A DNA stretch of 11,617 bases from NCBI GenBank assembly GCA_003663355.1, contig QMZV01000017.1, positions 1-11,617 on the forward strand. Reading direction: 5' to 3'. The translations under genes and the position numbers were made by a program. The notes beneath the pieces are model-generated. The model did no database searches. It worked only from the letters and a program-made list of their open reading frames with translations, and was not told the DNA's origin. Position 1 is the stretch's first letter, and each line of letters begins with the position of its first letter. The stretch comes from Candidatus Aenigmatarchaeota archaeon (lineage in GTDB: Archaea; Aenigmatarchaeota; Aenigmatarchaeia; QMZS01). Shown here piece by piece: positions 1 through 5,921 of the stretch.

Positions 1-144
1 AGTTCACGTGAAGTTCACGCCAAGTTCACGTTGTTCACGTGAACTTCTTATTTTGGCGTTTATCCTTAAAATTTTGGACTTTACGTTCACGTGAAGTTCA
101 CGTTATGTTCACGCAAGTTCACGCTAAGTTCACATAAGTTCACG
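1..144. repeat. Helically phased GTTCACG repeat array
   Basis: The heptamer GTTCACG starts at 2, 13, 24, 33, 85, 96, 107, 117 and 138, with a one-base variant (GTTCACA) at 128. Spacings inside each group are 9-11 bp, and the two groups are 52 bp apart, close to five helical turns, so nearly all copies face the same side of the helix. Many copies are preceded by AA. Three copies are extended into palindromes around CACGTG (3-12, 33-44, and 88-93 as a core); 33-44 is a perfect 12-bp palindrome, GTTCACGTGAAC. A further GTTCACA lies at 184-190, overlapping the stop of the neighbouring gene. The array may continue beyond the left edge. It looks like a cooperative protein-binding array (operator cluster or iterons); no protein can be assigned to it. 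Confidence 0.85.
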
Positions 145-149
145 AGATA

Positions 150-166
150 TTATAACACCGTTATAA
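150..166. promoter_or_regulatory. Operator-like inverted repeat, copy 1
   Basis: Arms TTATAAC (150-156) and GTTATAA (160-166) are perfect inverted repeats around ACC. The 15-bp core differs at two central bases from the copy in front of alba. It lies 20 bp beyond the stop of the winged-helix gene and could serve a minus-strand gene to the left of the window. That it binds a protein is inferred from recurrence of the motif. Confidence 0.5.
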
Positions 167-185
167 AGGCATTTAATCTTATAGT

Positions 186-482
186 TCACATCTTCTTAGA
201 CATTTCTAAAAATTTATATACCTTTTTTAAACCATCTTTTTCTATTGTTTCTCTTATTTTTGGTTTTAATTTTACAAATCTTAAACCAAAATACTTGCCG
301 TTTTTATCTTTTACGCCAATATTCTCTATAAATTCATCTAAAACACAATTAATATAATAATGAACCGTAGATAAAGCCAGATCTGTTTCTCTTGCAAGTT
401 GTCTAATCCATAAACCTTCTGGGTTCTTTGTTAAAATCATCAAAATTTTTCTTATTTTCTTAATATCTTTTTTCTTTACCAT
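186..482 (-). CDS. Winged helix-turn-helix transcriptional regulator (98 aa)
   Basis: Small basic DNA-binding protein, probably a transcriptional regulator. The N-terminus is Lys/Arg-rich helix. Residues about 25-49 (WIRQLARETDLALSTVHYYI) read as a classic helix-turn-helix: 'QLARET' as the positioning helix and 'LALSTVHYYI' as the recognition helix. Residues about 58-72 (KDKNGKYFGLRFVKL) fit a beta-hairpin wing, and a C-terminal helix (about 75-95) could dimerise. The general shape matches ArsR/MarR-like archaeal single-domain regulators; no effector-binding domain is present. An inverted repeat centred at 508, 26 bp before its ATG, suggests autoregulation, and the same repeat lies before alba. 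The TGA stop overlaps a stray GTTCAC motif. The DNA-binding class is secure; targets are inferred. Confidence 0.85.
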   Translation of the reverse strand: MVKKKDIKKIRKILMILTKNPEGLWIRQLARETDLALSTVHYYINCVLDEFIENIGVKDKNGKYFGLRFVKLKPKIRETIEKDGLKKVYKFLEMSKKM

Positions 483-497
483 AATATTATTTATTTA

Positions 498-518
498 TAA
501 TTGAACAGTGTACAATAA
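498..518. promoter_or_regulatory. Operator-like inverted repeat, copy 2, at the regulator's promoter
   Basis: TTGAACA (501-507) and TGTACAA (509-515) flank a central G; with flanks, 8 of 10 positions pair in an inverted repeat. The core ACAGTGT is shared with copies 3 and 4. On the minus strand an A/T-rich TATA candidate (TTAAAAAA, about 520-527) lies just upstream, so the repeat would cover the transcription start of the winged-helix gene. This is the expected layout of an autorepressor site; binding is inferred. Confidence 0.5.
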
Positions 519-640
519 TTTTTTAACAAAATCTCTAAAACCCAAAAATTTTCAAGAATATAAGGAAATAATGCAATTGTCGGTAAAAACCAACACACCG
601 TAATTGATTTAAAATAACTTAACTCTAACAAAAAATTTAG

Positions 641-659
641 ATTATAACAGTGTAATAAT
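641..659. promoter_or_regulatory. Operator-like inverted repeat, copy 3
   Basis: ATTATAACA (641-649) and TGTAATAAT (651-659) flank a central G, and 8 of 9 positions pair. It lies in the 247-bp gap between the OB-fold gene's stop and the winged-helix gene's start. It could be a second upstream site for the regulator gene. The rest of the gap (483-729) is A/T-rich with no convincing gene. Confidence 0.5.
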
Positions 660-729
660 TAACCAATTTTTTGAAAAATTTTGGTTTAACTGGTTTTTAT
701 TTTTTTAGAGATTGCCGAAATTCAAATTA

Positions 730-1086
730 CTAAATCTTCTTAATTTCTTTAGCAATTATCTCTAATTTTCCTTTGTATAAGGAAATTTCGCCTTTTACAG
801 AAACTTCTTCTCCTTTACTGAACTGATTTTCATCAACATCAAACATAACAACCGATAATTTTTTTCCATTTTCTTCTAAATCTAAAAATAAAGTGTGAGA
901 ATCTTTTGCTAAAAAAGATTTTGAAATTGTGCCTTTAGTTCTAACAACCTTTCCAACATCTTCTTTGCAGATTTTTCCTAATTCAATAAACTCAATTTCT
1001 GCAAAAACAGAAACAAAATAAAGAGAGGCTAAACCAAGAACAATAGTAATTAAAGATAATTTCACTAACAATTTTTCTTGTATCAT
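730..1086 (-). CDS. Membrane-anchored OB-fold protein (118 aa)
   Basis: Residues about 10-29 (LSLITIVLGLASLYFVSVFA) form a single hydrophobic segment after a basic start, acting as a signal anchor or uncleaved signal peptide. Residues about 44-118 have the strand pattern of an OB fold: 'VGKVVRTKGTI', 'LFLDLEENGKKLSVVMF', 'KGEEVSVKGEISLYKGKLEI'. This resembles the small tRNA_anti-codon/OB domain proteins found in archaea and bacteria. The topology would put the OB domain outside the membrane, so nucleic-acid binding is not certain; some periplasmic OB domains bind other ligands. The gene starts 21 bp after alba on the same strand and is probably read from the alba promoter, partly limited by the T-rich spacer. 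Fold assignment is good; function is unknown. Confidence 0.75.
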   Translation of the reverse strand: MIQEKLLVKLSLITIVLGLASLYFVSVFAEIEFIELGKICKEDVGKVVRTKGTISKSFLAKDSHTLFLDLEENGKKLSVVMFDVDENQFSKGEEVSVKGEISLYKGKLEIIAKEIKKI

Positions 1087-1107
1087 AAAAAATAAAAAAA
1101 TAGAAAA
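1087..1107 (-). terminator. T-rich spacer, possible partial terminator between alba and the OB-fold gene
   Basis: Read on the minus strand, the 21 bases after the alba stop are almost all T, with runs of seven and six. Oligo-T tracts are the main intrinsic termination signal of archaeal RNA polymerase. Because the next gene starts right after it, the tract could stop most alba transcripts and let a minority continue. Confidence 0.5.
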
Positions 1108-1377
1108 TCACTTCTTTATTGGTATCTCAATTGTAGAGACGTTTATTTTTCCGCCTTCCTTTGCTTCTAGTTCTTCTGTACCTATCTTTATTGGACCTAC
1201 TTCTGCATCTTTAGCAAATCTGTTTTTAACAATTTGCGCAATATCTACTGCTTTGCTGATTGTTTTACCTCTTGCTTTTATTACAACCCCTTTGCCACCT
1301 TCTGAGAACTGAGTTATGACAGCAAAGACATAACTCATTAGCGGCTTCTTTCCTACAAAGATTTCGTTTTCTGTCAT
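1108..1377 (-). CDS. albA: DNA/RNA-binding chromatin protein Alba
   Basis: Full-length Alba (89 aa), a dimeric archaeal chromatin protein that coats DNA and also binds RNA. The diagnostic N-terminus 'VGKKPLMSYV' holds the paired lysines (10 and 11) equivalent to K16/K17 of Sulfolobus Alba, where acetylation tunes DNA affinity. The central 'KARGKTISKAVDIAQIVKNRF' matches the conserved strand and helix of the family, and the C-terminal part fits the DNA-contacting beta-hairpin and last strand. The start is supported by a ribosome site GGTGAT five bases upstream of the ATG. The gene has its own promoter (TATTTAAA at 1456-1463), an operator-like repeat just upstream of it, and a structured leader of about 57 nt. 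The OB-fold gene follows on the same strand. Confidence 0.97.
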   Translation of the reverse strand: MTENEIFVGKKPLMSYVFAVITQFSEGGKGVVIKARGKTISKAVDIAQIVKNRFAKDAEVGPIKIGTEELEAKEGGKINVSTIEIPIKK

Positions 1378-1402
1378 TTTCTATCACCTACGCTACTTAT
1401 GT

Positions 1403-1433
1403 ATGTAGTTGAACTACATTGGTCTGTTAGACC
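1403..1433 (-). promoter_or_regulatory. Two stem-loops in the alba 5' leader
   Basis: Two adjacent perfect inverted repeats: 1421-1433 (GGTCT / AGACC arms, 3-base loop) and 1403-1419 (ATGTAGTT / AACTACAT arms, single central base). The TATA box at 1456-1463 predicts transcription starting near 1434, so the first hairpin would form at the very 5' end of the mRNA and the second about 15 bases before the GGTGAT ribosome site. They may stabilise the mRNA, bind protein (Alba itself binds RNA), or be DNA operators. The repeats are seen; the role is inferred. Confidence 0.55.
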
Positions 1434-1455
1434 TTATTATAATTACATAGAAAAC

Positions 1456-1463
1456 TTTAAATA
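1456..1463 (-). promoter_or_regulatory. TATA box of alba
   Basis: TATTTAAA on the minus strand, 79 bp before the alba ATG. It predicts a start of transcription near 1434 and a leader of roughly 57 nt, matching the use of a Shine-Dalgarno site (GGTGAT, 1383-1388) by this gene. Confidence 0.55.
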
Positions 1464-1471
1464 GGCAAGAT

Positions 1472-1486
1472 TATAACAGTGTTATA
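1472..1486. promoter_or_regulatory. Operator-like inverted repeat, copy 4, upstream of alba
   Basis: TATAACA (1472-1478), G, TGTTATA (1480-1486) is a perfect 15-bp inverted repeat. It ends nine bases upstream of the alba TATA box, abutting the position of the TFB-recognition element. Depending on the protein it could block or help TFB/TBP loading. It is the cleanest of four related copies in 1.4 kb. The remaining 1490-1626 holds no recognisable gene. Confidence 0.6.
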
Positions 1487-1596
1487 TTTTTCCTCTAAAA
1501 ATATGCTTTATTAGGTGTAAGTTATCCAATGTAAAGGTTTGGAATTAGCATAAGAAATACATATATAATGTGTAATTTTTAGCGGGTTAACAAAAG

Positions 1597-1604
1597 TTAT
1601 TTAA
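1597..1604 (+). promoter_or_regulatory. TATA box of the hydrolase gene
   Basis: TTATTTAA is centred about 26 bp before the ATG at 1627 and no ribosome site is visible, which fits a leaderless transcript. Confidence 0.45.
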
Positions 1605-1626
1605 TCGCTTTAATTTTATATTAACT

Positions 1627-2184
1627 ATGACAAACATAATTATTATTCACGGGGCCTATGGACATCCAAATGAAAACTGGTTTCCTTGGCTCAAATCTGA
1701 ACTTGAAAAATTAGGTTGTAGAGTTTTCATCCCAAAATTTCCAACCCCCGAAAATCAATCTCTTAAAAATTGGCTTAAAGTTTTTGAAAATTACAAACAA
1801 TACTTAAACGAAAATTCTATTGTTGTTGGTCATAGTTTAGGACCTGTATTTTTATTAAATATTCTTGAGAAATTAGACAAGCCAATCAAAGCAGCTTTTT
1901 TTGTTTCTGGTTTTGTTGGACTATTAGGAAACCCCAATTTTGATAATATTAATAAAACCTTTGTTGATAAAAATTTTGATTGGCAAAAAATTAAACAAAA
2001 TTGTAAAAAATTTTATATTTTCCATTCTGATAATGATCCTTATGTTCCATTAGAAAAAGCAAAAGAGCTTGCAAAAAATTTAGATGTTGATATAATTCTT
2101 GTCAAAAATGCTGGTCATTTCAATGAAAAAGCAGGATATACAAAATTTGAATTATTACTTAAAAAAATAAAGAATGAACTATAA
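1627..2184 (+). CDS. Alpha/beta serine hydrolase, RBBP9/YdeN family (185 aa)
   Basis: Compact single-domain alpha/beta hydrolase of the RBBP9/YdeN (DUF1749-like, PF06821) type, cytoplasmic, about the family's usual 180-190 residues. The first strand and oxyanion turn are 'IIIIHGAYGHPNENWFPWL' (residues 4-22). The nucleophile elbow is VGHSLG with Ser70. The acid is in 'HSDNDPYVP' (Asp137 most likely, Asp135 next). The catalytic histidine is His164 in 'NAGHFN'. So the full Ser-Asp-His triad is present and the enzyme is expected to be an active esterase, amidase or peptidase; the natural substrate of this family is mostly unknown. A TATA box 26 bp upstream supports the ATG. It converges with the next gene, stops being 13 bp apart. 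Confidence 0.92.
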   Translation: MTNIIIIHGAYGHPNENWFPWLKSELEKLGCRVFIPKFPTPENQSLKNWLKVFENYKQYLNENSIVVGHSLGPVFLLNILEKLDKPIKAAFFVSGFVGLLGNPNFDNINKTFVDKNFDWQKIKQNCKKFYIFHSDNDPYVPLEKAKELAKNLDVDIILVKNAGHFNEKAGYTKFELLLKKIKNEL

Positions 2185-2197
2185 CAGGCTCACGCGC

Positions 2198-2782
2198 TTA
2201 TACCCTTTCAAGAAGACATCGCAATACTGGAGAAATACAAGCTCCATAATGTTCTAGTGTCCTTTTTATAATTTCTTCTATTTCATTATTATTTAATTTT
2301 AAGACATTCTTTTTCTGTGCTAAATATATTGCATCCTTATATAAAATATCAACACTAGAATACTCTGCGCTTGGTGCGATAAACCCAACATATTCACAGC
2401 TTGGGAGCAATTCTTTAAGATATCTTAATTGTTCATCAAAGATTTGATCTTTTGCTCTATCCTCTTCTAATAATTTCCATAATCCACTTTTAAACTGAAG
2501 ATTCTGATTAACTCTTTGACAAAAATCTTTGTAATCTTCATCTGAACAAGAGATAAAATCTTTCTTTTTCGCTTCATCCAATATATTTTTTGGGAGAAAA
2601 TCAATCCCTATTTTGTTTGCCAAAAAATATACAAGTTCTGGAACCTCAGAATATTTAATCCTTATATTTCCTATGCTACTTTCTGCAGAAATTGAGTTTT
2701 CTATAAAATTCAGCCAACTTATAAATAAATCTGCATCAGGAGAAAAATCCAATTCTATTAATTTATCTTCTAAGATGGCCAT
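2198..2782 (-). CDS. Hypothetical protein (194 aa)
   Basis: Not recognised. A soluble, mostly helical-looking, acidic protein with no signal peptide, membrane segment or clear catalytic motif. The N-terminus is acidic ('LEDKLIELDFSPDADLF'), the centre holds a Lys/Asp-rich stretch, and the C-terminus has a Cys pair region ('YGACISPVLRCLLERV'). The ATG is supported by a TATA-like TTATTTAAA about 20-27 bp upstream on the minus strand, giving a leaderless transcript. The eleven bases TTCTGTTATGG across its start are identical to those of the interrupted gene further right, which suggests related regulation, although the two proteins do not obviously align. Its length, intact frame and own promoter make it a real gene; function cannot be assigned. 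Confidence 0.7.
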   Translation of the reverse strand: MAILEDKLIELDFSPDADLFISWLNFIENSISAESSIGNIRIKYSEVPELVYFLANKIGIDFLPKNILDEAKKKDFISCSDEDYKDFCQRVNQNLQFKSGLWKLLEEDRAKDQIFDEQLRYLKELLPSCEYVGFIAPSAEYSSVDILYKDAIYLAQKKNVLKLNNNEIEEIIKRTLEHYGACISPVLRCLLERV

Positions 2783-2881
2783 AACAGAAATTTTTTAAAT
2801 AACTTTATGCTGCCTTAAAAACACTAATTGCTTCACAAATATTTATTTACCAATATATAAGTTCCAATTCCTTAACAGCGC

Positions 2882-3220
2882 TTAAATATCATGCTTACTC
2901 AGTAACTTAAAATATTCTTCTATAATGGAATTCCAAACTCTAATTAAAGGAGTATCTTTATCATAATATTTAAAATTTTTTCCGTAATACATCAAATCTT
3001 TACCTTTAATTATTCCGTCTATAAAATTTAGAGTAATATCTGAAATTAACCATCCCGTTCTTGTTATTTGTTCAGTAGAATAAATTAACAATGCAGGATA
3101 TTCTGGATCAAAATCCAATTTTAAATTTTGCTTAAGATATTTTTCTACCTCATCACTAATATTCTTTTCTCTTTCTTCAATTTTTTTAAGTTCTCTTAGA
3201 TATTCTTCTTTGGTCTTCAA
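2882..3220 (-). CDS. Hypothetical protein, downstream half of an interrupted gene (112 aa)
   Basis: Not recognised. This frame is exactly continuous with the 66-aa frame before it: the TGA at 3221-3223 is directly followed by TTG (3218-3220), the only candidate start, with no ribosome site at a usual distance. That layout is better explained by one gene of about 179 codons carrying a nonsense codon, or read through, than by two genes. The segment is charged and helical at first ('EEYLRELKKIEEREKNISDEVEKYL'-like content, in residues about 5-30) and then has aromatic-rich segments. TGA serves as a normal stop in neighbouring genes, for example alba and the winged-helix gene, so general recoding is unlikely. 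It could be expressed by reinitiation. Function is unknown. Confidence 0.45.
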   Translation of the reverse strand: MKTKEEYLRELKKIEEREKNISDEVEKYLKQNLKLDFDPEYPALLIYSTEQITRTGWLISDITLNFIDGIIKGKDLMYYGKNFKYYDKDTPLIRVWNSIIEEYFKLLSKHDI

Positions 3221-3421
3221 TCAAAGGTTTATATCTGTCCTTAATTGTTCTTTATCAAATTTTATATTTTCTTTATTTAGTTTAGTGTAGTATTCTGCGA
3301 AACTTTTAATAACACACTCTTGAAAATTATTAATCTCTTCTAGAGGGATTGTTTGAAGAATCTTATCTAAATCATTTTTTGATTCATAACTCGCGAAACC
3401 AAAACCTATTTCATAAACCAT
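3221..3421 (-). CDS. Hypothetical protein, upstream half of an interrupted gene (66 aa)
   Basis: Not recognised. The ATG at 3421 has its own promoter: an A/T-rich TATA candidate (TTTTTATAC on the minus strand) lies about 27-35 bp upstream. The eleven bases TTCTGTTATGG around the start are the same as at the 194-aa gene. The protein starts 'MVYEIGFGFASYESKNDLDKI', then becomes helical and charged, and is cut by an in-frame TGA at 3221-3223, after which the same frame runs on for 112 more codons. So the full product would be about 179 aa. Either a recent nonsense mutation, a stop read through, or a sequencing error explains this. Confidence 0.5.
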   Translation of the reverse strand: MVYEIGFGFASYESKNDLDKILQTIPLEEINNFQECVIKSFAEYYTKLNKENIKFDKEQLRTDINL

Positions 3422-3630
3422 AACAGAAGGTAAAAGAAAAAGTATAAAAATTTTGCTCCGTCTCGAAACTCAAATTACTTCGCAATTTATGGCGCACATA
3501 ACAGTAGATAAACACTCTTCCTTCAGCGACTTCTTTTATTAGTATAACATTAAATCAATCTTACTCCTTAACCACTTTCACTCACTCTATTAAATATTCC
3601 TCAACTCTAACACTTTGCTCCTAAACATCC

Positions 3631-3636
3631 TTAAAT
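3631..3636 (+). promoter_or_regulatory. TATA-like element of rad50
   Basis: TTAAAT about 21 bp before the ATG at 3654 in a C/T-rich context; it fits a leaderless transcript and decides against the upstream TTG start. The rest of the 232-bp gap from 3422 to 3653 shows the minus-strand promoter of the interrupted gene and nothing else I recognise. Confidence 0.35.
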
Positions 3637-3653
3637 CTTCAAAAATTATAATT

Positions 3654-5882
3654 ATGATCAAAGAAATTGAATTAATTAATTTCAAATCACACAAAAAAAC
3701 AGAACTGAAATTTACAAACGGAAACAACATATTTGTTGGGATTTCAGGAGCTGGAAAATCTACAGTTTTAGATGCAATTTGTTTTGCATTTTTTGGAACT
3801 ATGCCGAAAATACAGAAAAAGAAAGTGAAACTCTCAGACCTAATAATGGATAAACCAGTTAAAGAAGACTTAGCGAAAATCACACTCAGATTTGAAATAA
3901 ACAACAAGAACTATGAAATTAAAAGAGAAATTTTCTCAAACAAACCATCAAGTGCAGAGTTAAGAGAAGATGGAAAACTAATTGCAGTTAATCAATCTCA
4001 AGTTACAGAGGCAGTTGAAAAAATTTTAAAAATAGACTATGATTTGTTCTCAAAAATAATCTACGCCGAACAAAACCAAATTGATTATTTTTTAACAATC
4101 CCCCCTGGAAACAGAATGAGCAATATAGATGAATTATTAAAACTCTCAAAATTTGAAATTGCAAGAACAAAGACAATCTCAATTTCAAACAGATTTAAAA
4201 ACCTAAAAAATATGAAAGAAGAGGTAATTGCTAATTTAAATGAGCAAGAGATAAGAGATAAGAAATCAGAATTAGAAGATTATTTGAATAAAGCAAAAGA
4301 TGAGGAAATTTTATTAGAAGAGAAAATAAGAAGAACAAAAACAACATTGAATAATAAAGAAGAACTTTTTAATGAATTTGAAAGAAATAAAACAAAACTT
4401 GAAAATAAAAAGGCAAAACTTATTGAAATAAAAAGTGCAATCAATCTTCTTCAGAATGAAATTAGAGAAGTTAAATTAGAAGATATAAAAAAAATTGAAA
4501 AAGAACTAAAAGACAAAAAACTTAAACTTGAAAATCTTGAAAAAGAGAAATTAGAAAGAGAAAAAGAAATTTCAAGTTTAAACTCAAAAATTGAGGAACT
4601 AGAAAAGAATCTGAAAGAAAAAAAAGAAGCAGAAAAATTTTTACTCAGTTTTAACAAAGAGAGATACGATTCTCTAAAGGAAGAGATAGAGGAACTAAAA
4701 GAAGAACTATTTAACAAAAAATTGAGAAAGCAGCAATATGAAGATGCAATTTTAAGTTTAAAAGAATCTAAGGAAAAATGCCCGACCTGTGACAGAGAAC
4801 TAACAGAAGAAAAAAGAAAGGAATTGATAGATAGAAAAGAAAAAGAATCATATTTTTTGAGCAAAGAAATCTCGGAATTAGATAAAAAACTTTCAAATAA
4901 AAAAGAGGAAATTGAACTTGAAAACAAAAAAATTGAAAAAGCAAACTTTCTAAAAAAAAGATTAGAACAGCTCAAAAATGTTGAATCCGATTTGGATAAT
5001 TTAAAAAAAGAACTAGAGAAACTAAAACAAAAAGAAATAGATTTATCAGGATTGAAGGAAGAAGTCCAGAAATTAAAAACACATTATGAAAAACTAAAAT
5101 TGATAGAGATAAAAAAACAGAAATTGGAAGCATATAAACAAGAACAAACAAAAATTGAAACCGAAATTAGAACAATTTCTTTTGATGAATCAGAGTTTGA
5201 AAAACTAAAAAAAGAAGTTGAAGAATTAAAAAAGAATTTGCTAACTTTTGAATTAAATCTCAAGCATATAAGAGAGATAAAAAATGAGAAAGAGAAAAGT
5301 TTGGAACAAATAGAAAAAGAATTGGAATTTTTAGAAAGAAATAAAAAAGAGATTTTGTTCTTGGATTATGCCAATACAACTCTAACAAATTTTGCAAATA
5401 CACTAATAGAAGTTCAGGAGATATTAAGGCAGGAGTTTGTTAAAACTTTAAACGAAGTGATGAATGAAATCTGGAGCTATATTTATCCTTACGAGGATTA
5501 TATAGGAATCAGGTTTAAGATAGAAAATAGAGATTATCTTCTACAACTTTGCGATTTGAAAAATAAATGGATAAATGTTGAAGGTTTTTCATCAGGTGGA
5601 GAAAGAGCAATTGCTTCCTTAGTGATGAGAATCGCATTATCTGTTGTTTTAGCACCAAATTTAAGACTTCTTGTTTTAGATGAACCAACCCACAATTTAG
5701 ATGCAAATACAATCAGAAATCTAACAGAAATTTTAAGAACAAAAATTACAGATTTGCTTGAGCAAACATTCATTGTAACACATGACGAAAGATTAATTCA
5801 AGCAGGAACAGGTTGTGTTTATGAATTCAAAAGAGAATTTGGAAAAAAAGAACCAACAAAAGTGATAGAACTGAATATGTAA
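3654..5882 (+). CDS. rad50: DNA double-strand break repair ATPase Rad50
   Basis: SMC-like ATPase that tethers and opens DNA ends together with the Mre11 nuclease. Counting from the ATG at 3654 (742 aa): the N-terminus 'MIKEIELINFKSHKKTELKF' is the standard Rad50 start; Walker A is GISGAGKST (29-37); the Q-loop glutamine is Gln140 in 'YAEQNQIDYFL'; long Glu/Lys-rich coiled coils run from about 190 to 375 and 385 to 560; the zinc hook is CPTC (Cys376, Cys379); the signature is FSSGGE (645-650); Walker B is LLVLDE with Asp676/Glu677; the H-loop is THDE with His710. An upstream TTG at 3615 would add 13 residues unlike any Rad50, and the TATA-like TTAAAT at 3631-3636 would lie inside it, so ATG 3654 is preferred. 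It is shorter than Pyrococcus Rad50 through shorter coiled coils. No mre11, herA or nurA lies beside it here. Confidence 0.96.
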   Translation: MIKEIELINFKSHKKTELKFTNGNNIFVGISGAGKSTVLDAICFAFFGTMPKIQKKKVKLSDLIMDKPVKEDLAKITLRFEINNKNYEIKREIFSNKPSSAELREDGKLIAVNQSQVTEAVEKILKIDYDLFSKIIYAEQNQIDYFLTIPPGNRMSNIDELLKLSKFEIARTKTISISNRFKNLKNMKEEVIANLNEQEIRDKKSELEDYLNKAKDEEILLEEKIRRTKTTLNNKEELFNEFERNKTKLENKKAKLIEIKSAINLLQNEIREVKLEDIKKIEKELKDKKLKLENLEKEKLEREKEISSLNSKIEELEKNLKEKKEAEKFLLSFNKERYDSLKEEIEELKEELFNKKLRKQQYEDAILSLKESKEKCPTCDRELTEEKRKELIDRKEKESYFLSKEISELDKKLSNKKEEIELENKKIEKANFLKKRLEQLKNVESDLDNLKKELEKLKQKEIDLSGLKEEVQKLKTHYEKLKLIEIKKQKLEAYKQEQTKIETEIRTISFDESEFEKLKKEVEELKKNLLTFELNLKHIREIKNEKEKSLEQIEKELEFLERNKKEILFLDYANTTLTNFANTLIEVQEILRQEFVKTLNEVMNEIWSYIYPYEDYIGIRFKIENRDYLLQLCDLKNKWINVEGFSSGGERAIASLVMRIALSVVLAPNLRLLVLDEPTHNLDANTIRNLTEILRTKITDLLEQTFIVTHDERLIQAGTGCVYEFKREFGKKEPTKVIELNM

Positions 5883-5921
5883 ACTATTGCTCTCTTATGC
5901 CATTTTAATCCAAAAATCCTA

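Noticed and set aside
1..144. CRISPR array
   Set aside because: Repeats are only 7-9 bp with 2-4 bp between them; no 25-35 bp spacers and no cas genes in the window.
91..357. Plus-strand open frame of 88 codons starting in the GTTCACG array
   Set aside because: Its first part is translated repeat (KFTLCS-like periodic peptide) and its rest is the antisense of the winged-helix gene, which has a proper HTH and promoter.
1502..1552. Possible small structured RNA (TATGCT/AGCATA stem with an inner CCAA/TTGG stem)
   Set aside because: Stems of 6 and 4 bp in A/T-rich DNA are expected by chance; no promoter or known RNA motif is evident.
2613..2798. Plus-strand open frame of 61 codons
   Set aside because: It lies antisense inside the 194-aa gene, with no promoter or recognisable domain.
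2882..3421. TGA as a sense codon in this organism
   Set aside because: Other clear genes here (alba, winged-helix regulator, 400-aa ATPase) end properly at TGA, so genome-wide reassignment is not supported.
3615..3653. TTG at 3615 as the rad50 start
   Set aside because: The 13 extra residues do not fit Rad50, and the TATA-like element lies within them; ATG 3654 gives the canonical N-terminus.
3590..3907. Minus-strand open frame of 105 codons over the rad50 start
   Set aside because: Antisense shadow of the rad50 N-terminal ATPase domain.
4451..4975. Minus-strand Ser/Phe-rich open frame of 174 codons
   Set aside because: Low-complexity antisense of the Glu/Lys-rich Rad50 coiled coil; Ser/Phe/Leu runs are the expected artefact.
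5515..5773. Two short minus-strand frames at the rad50 3' end
   Set aside because: Antisense to the Rad50 signature and Walker B region, overlapping each other in different frames.
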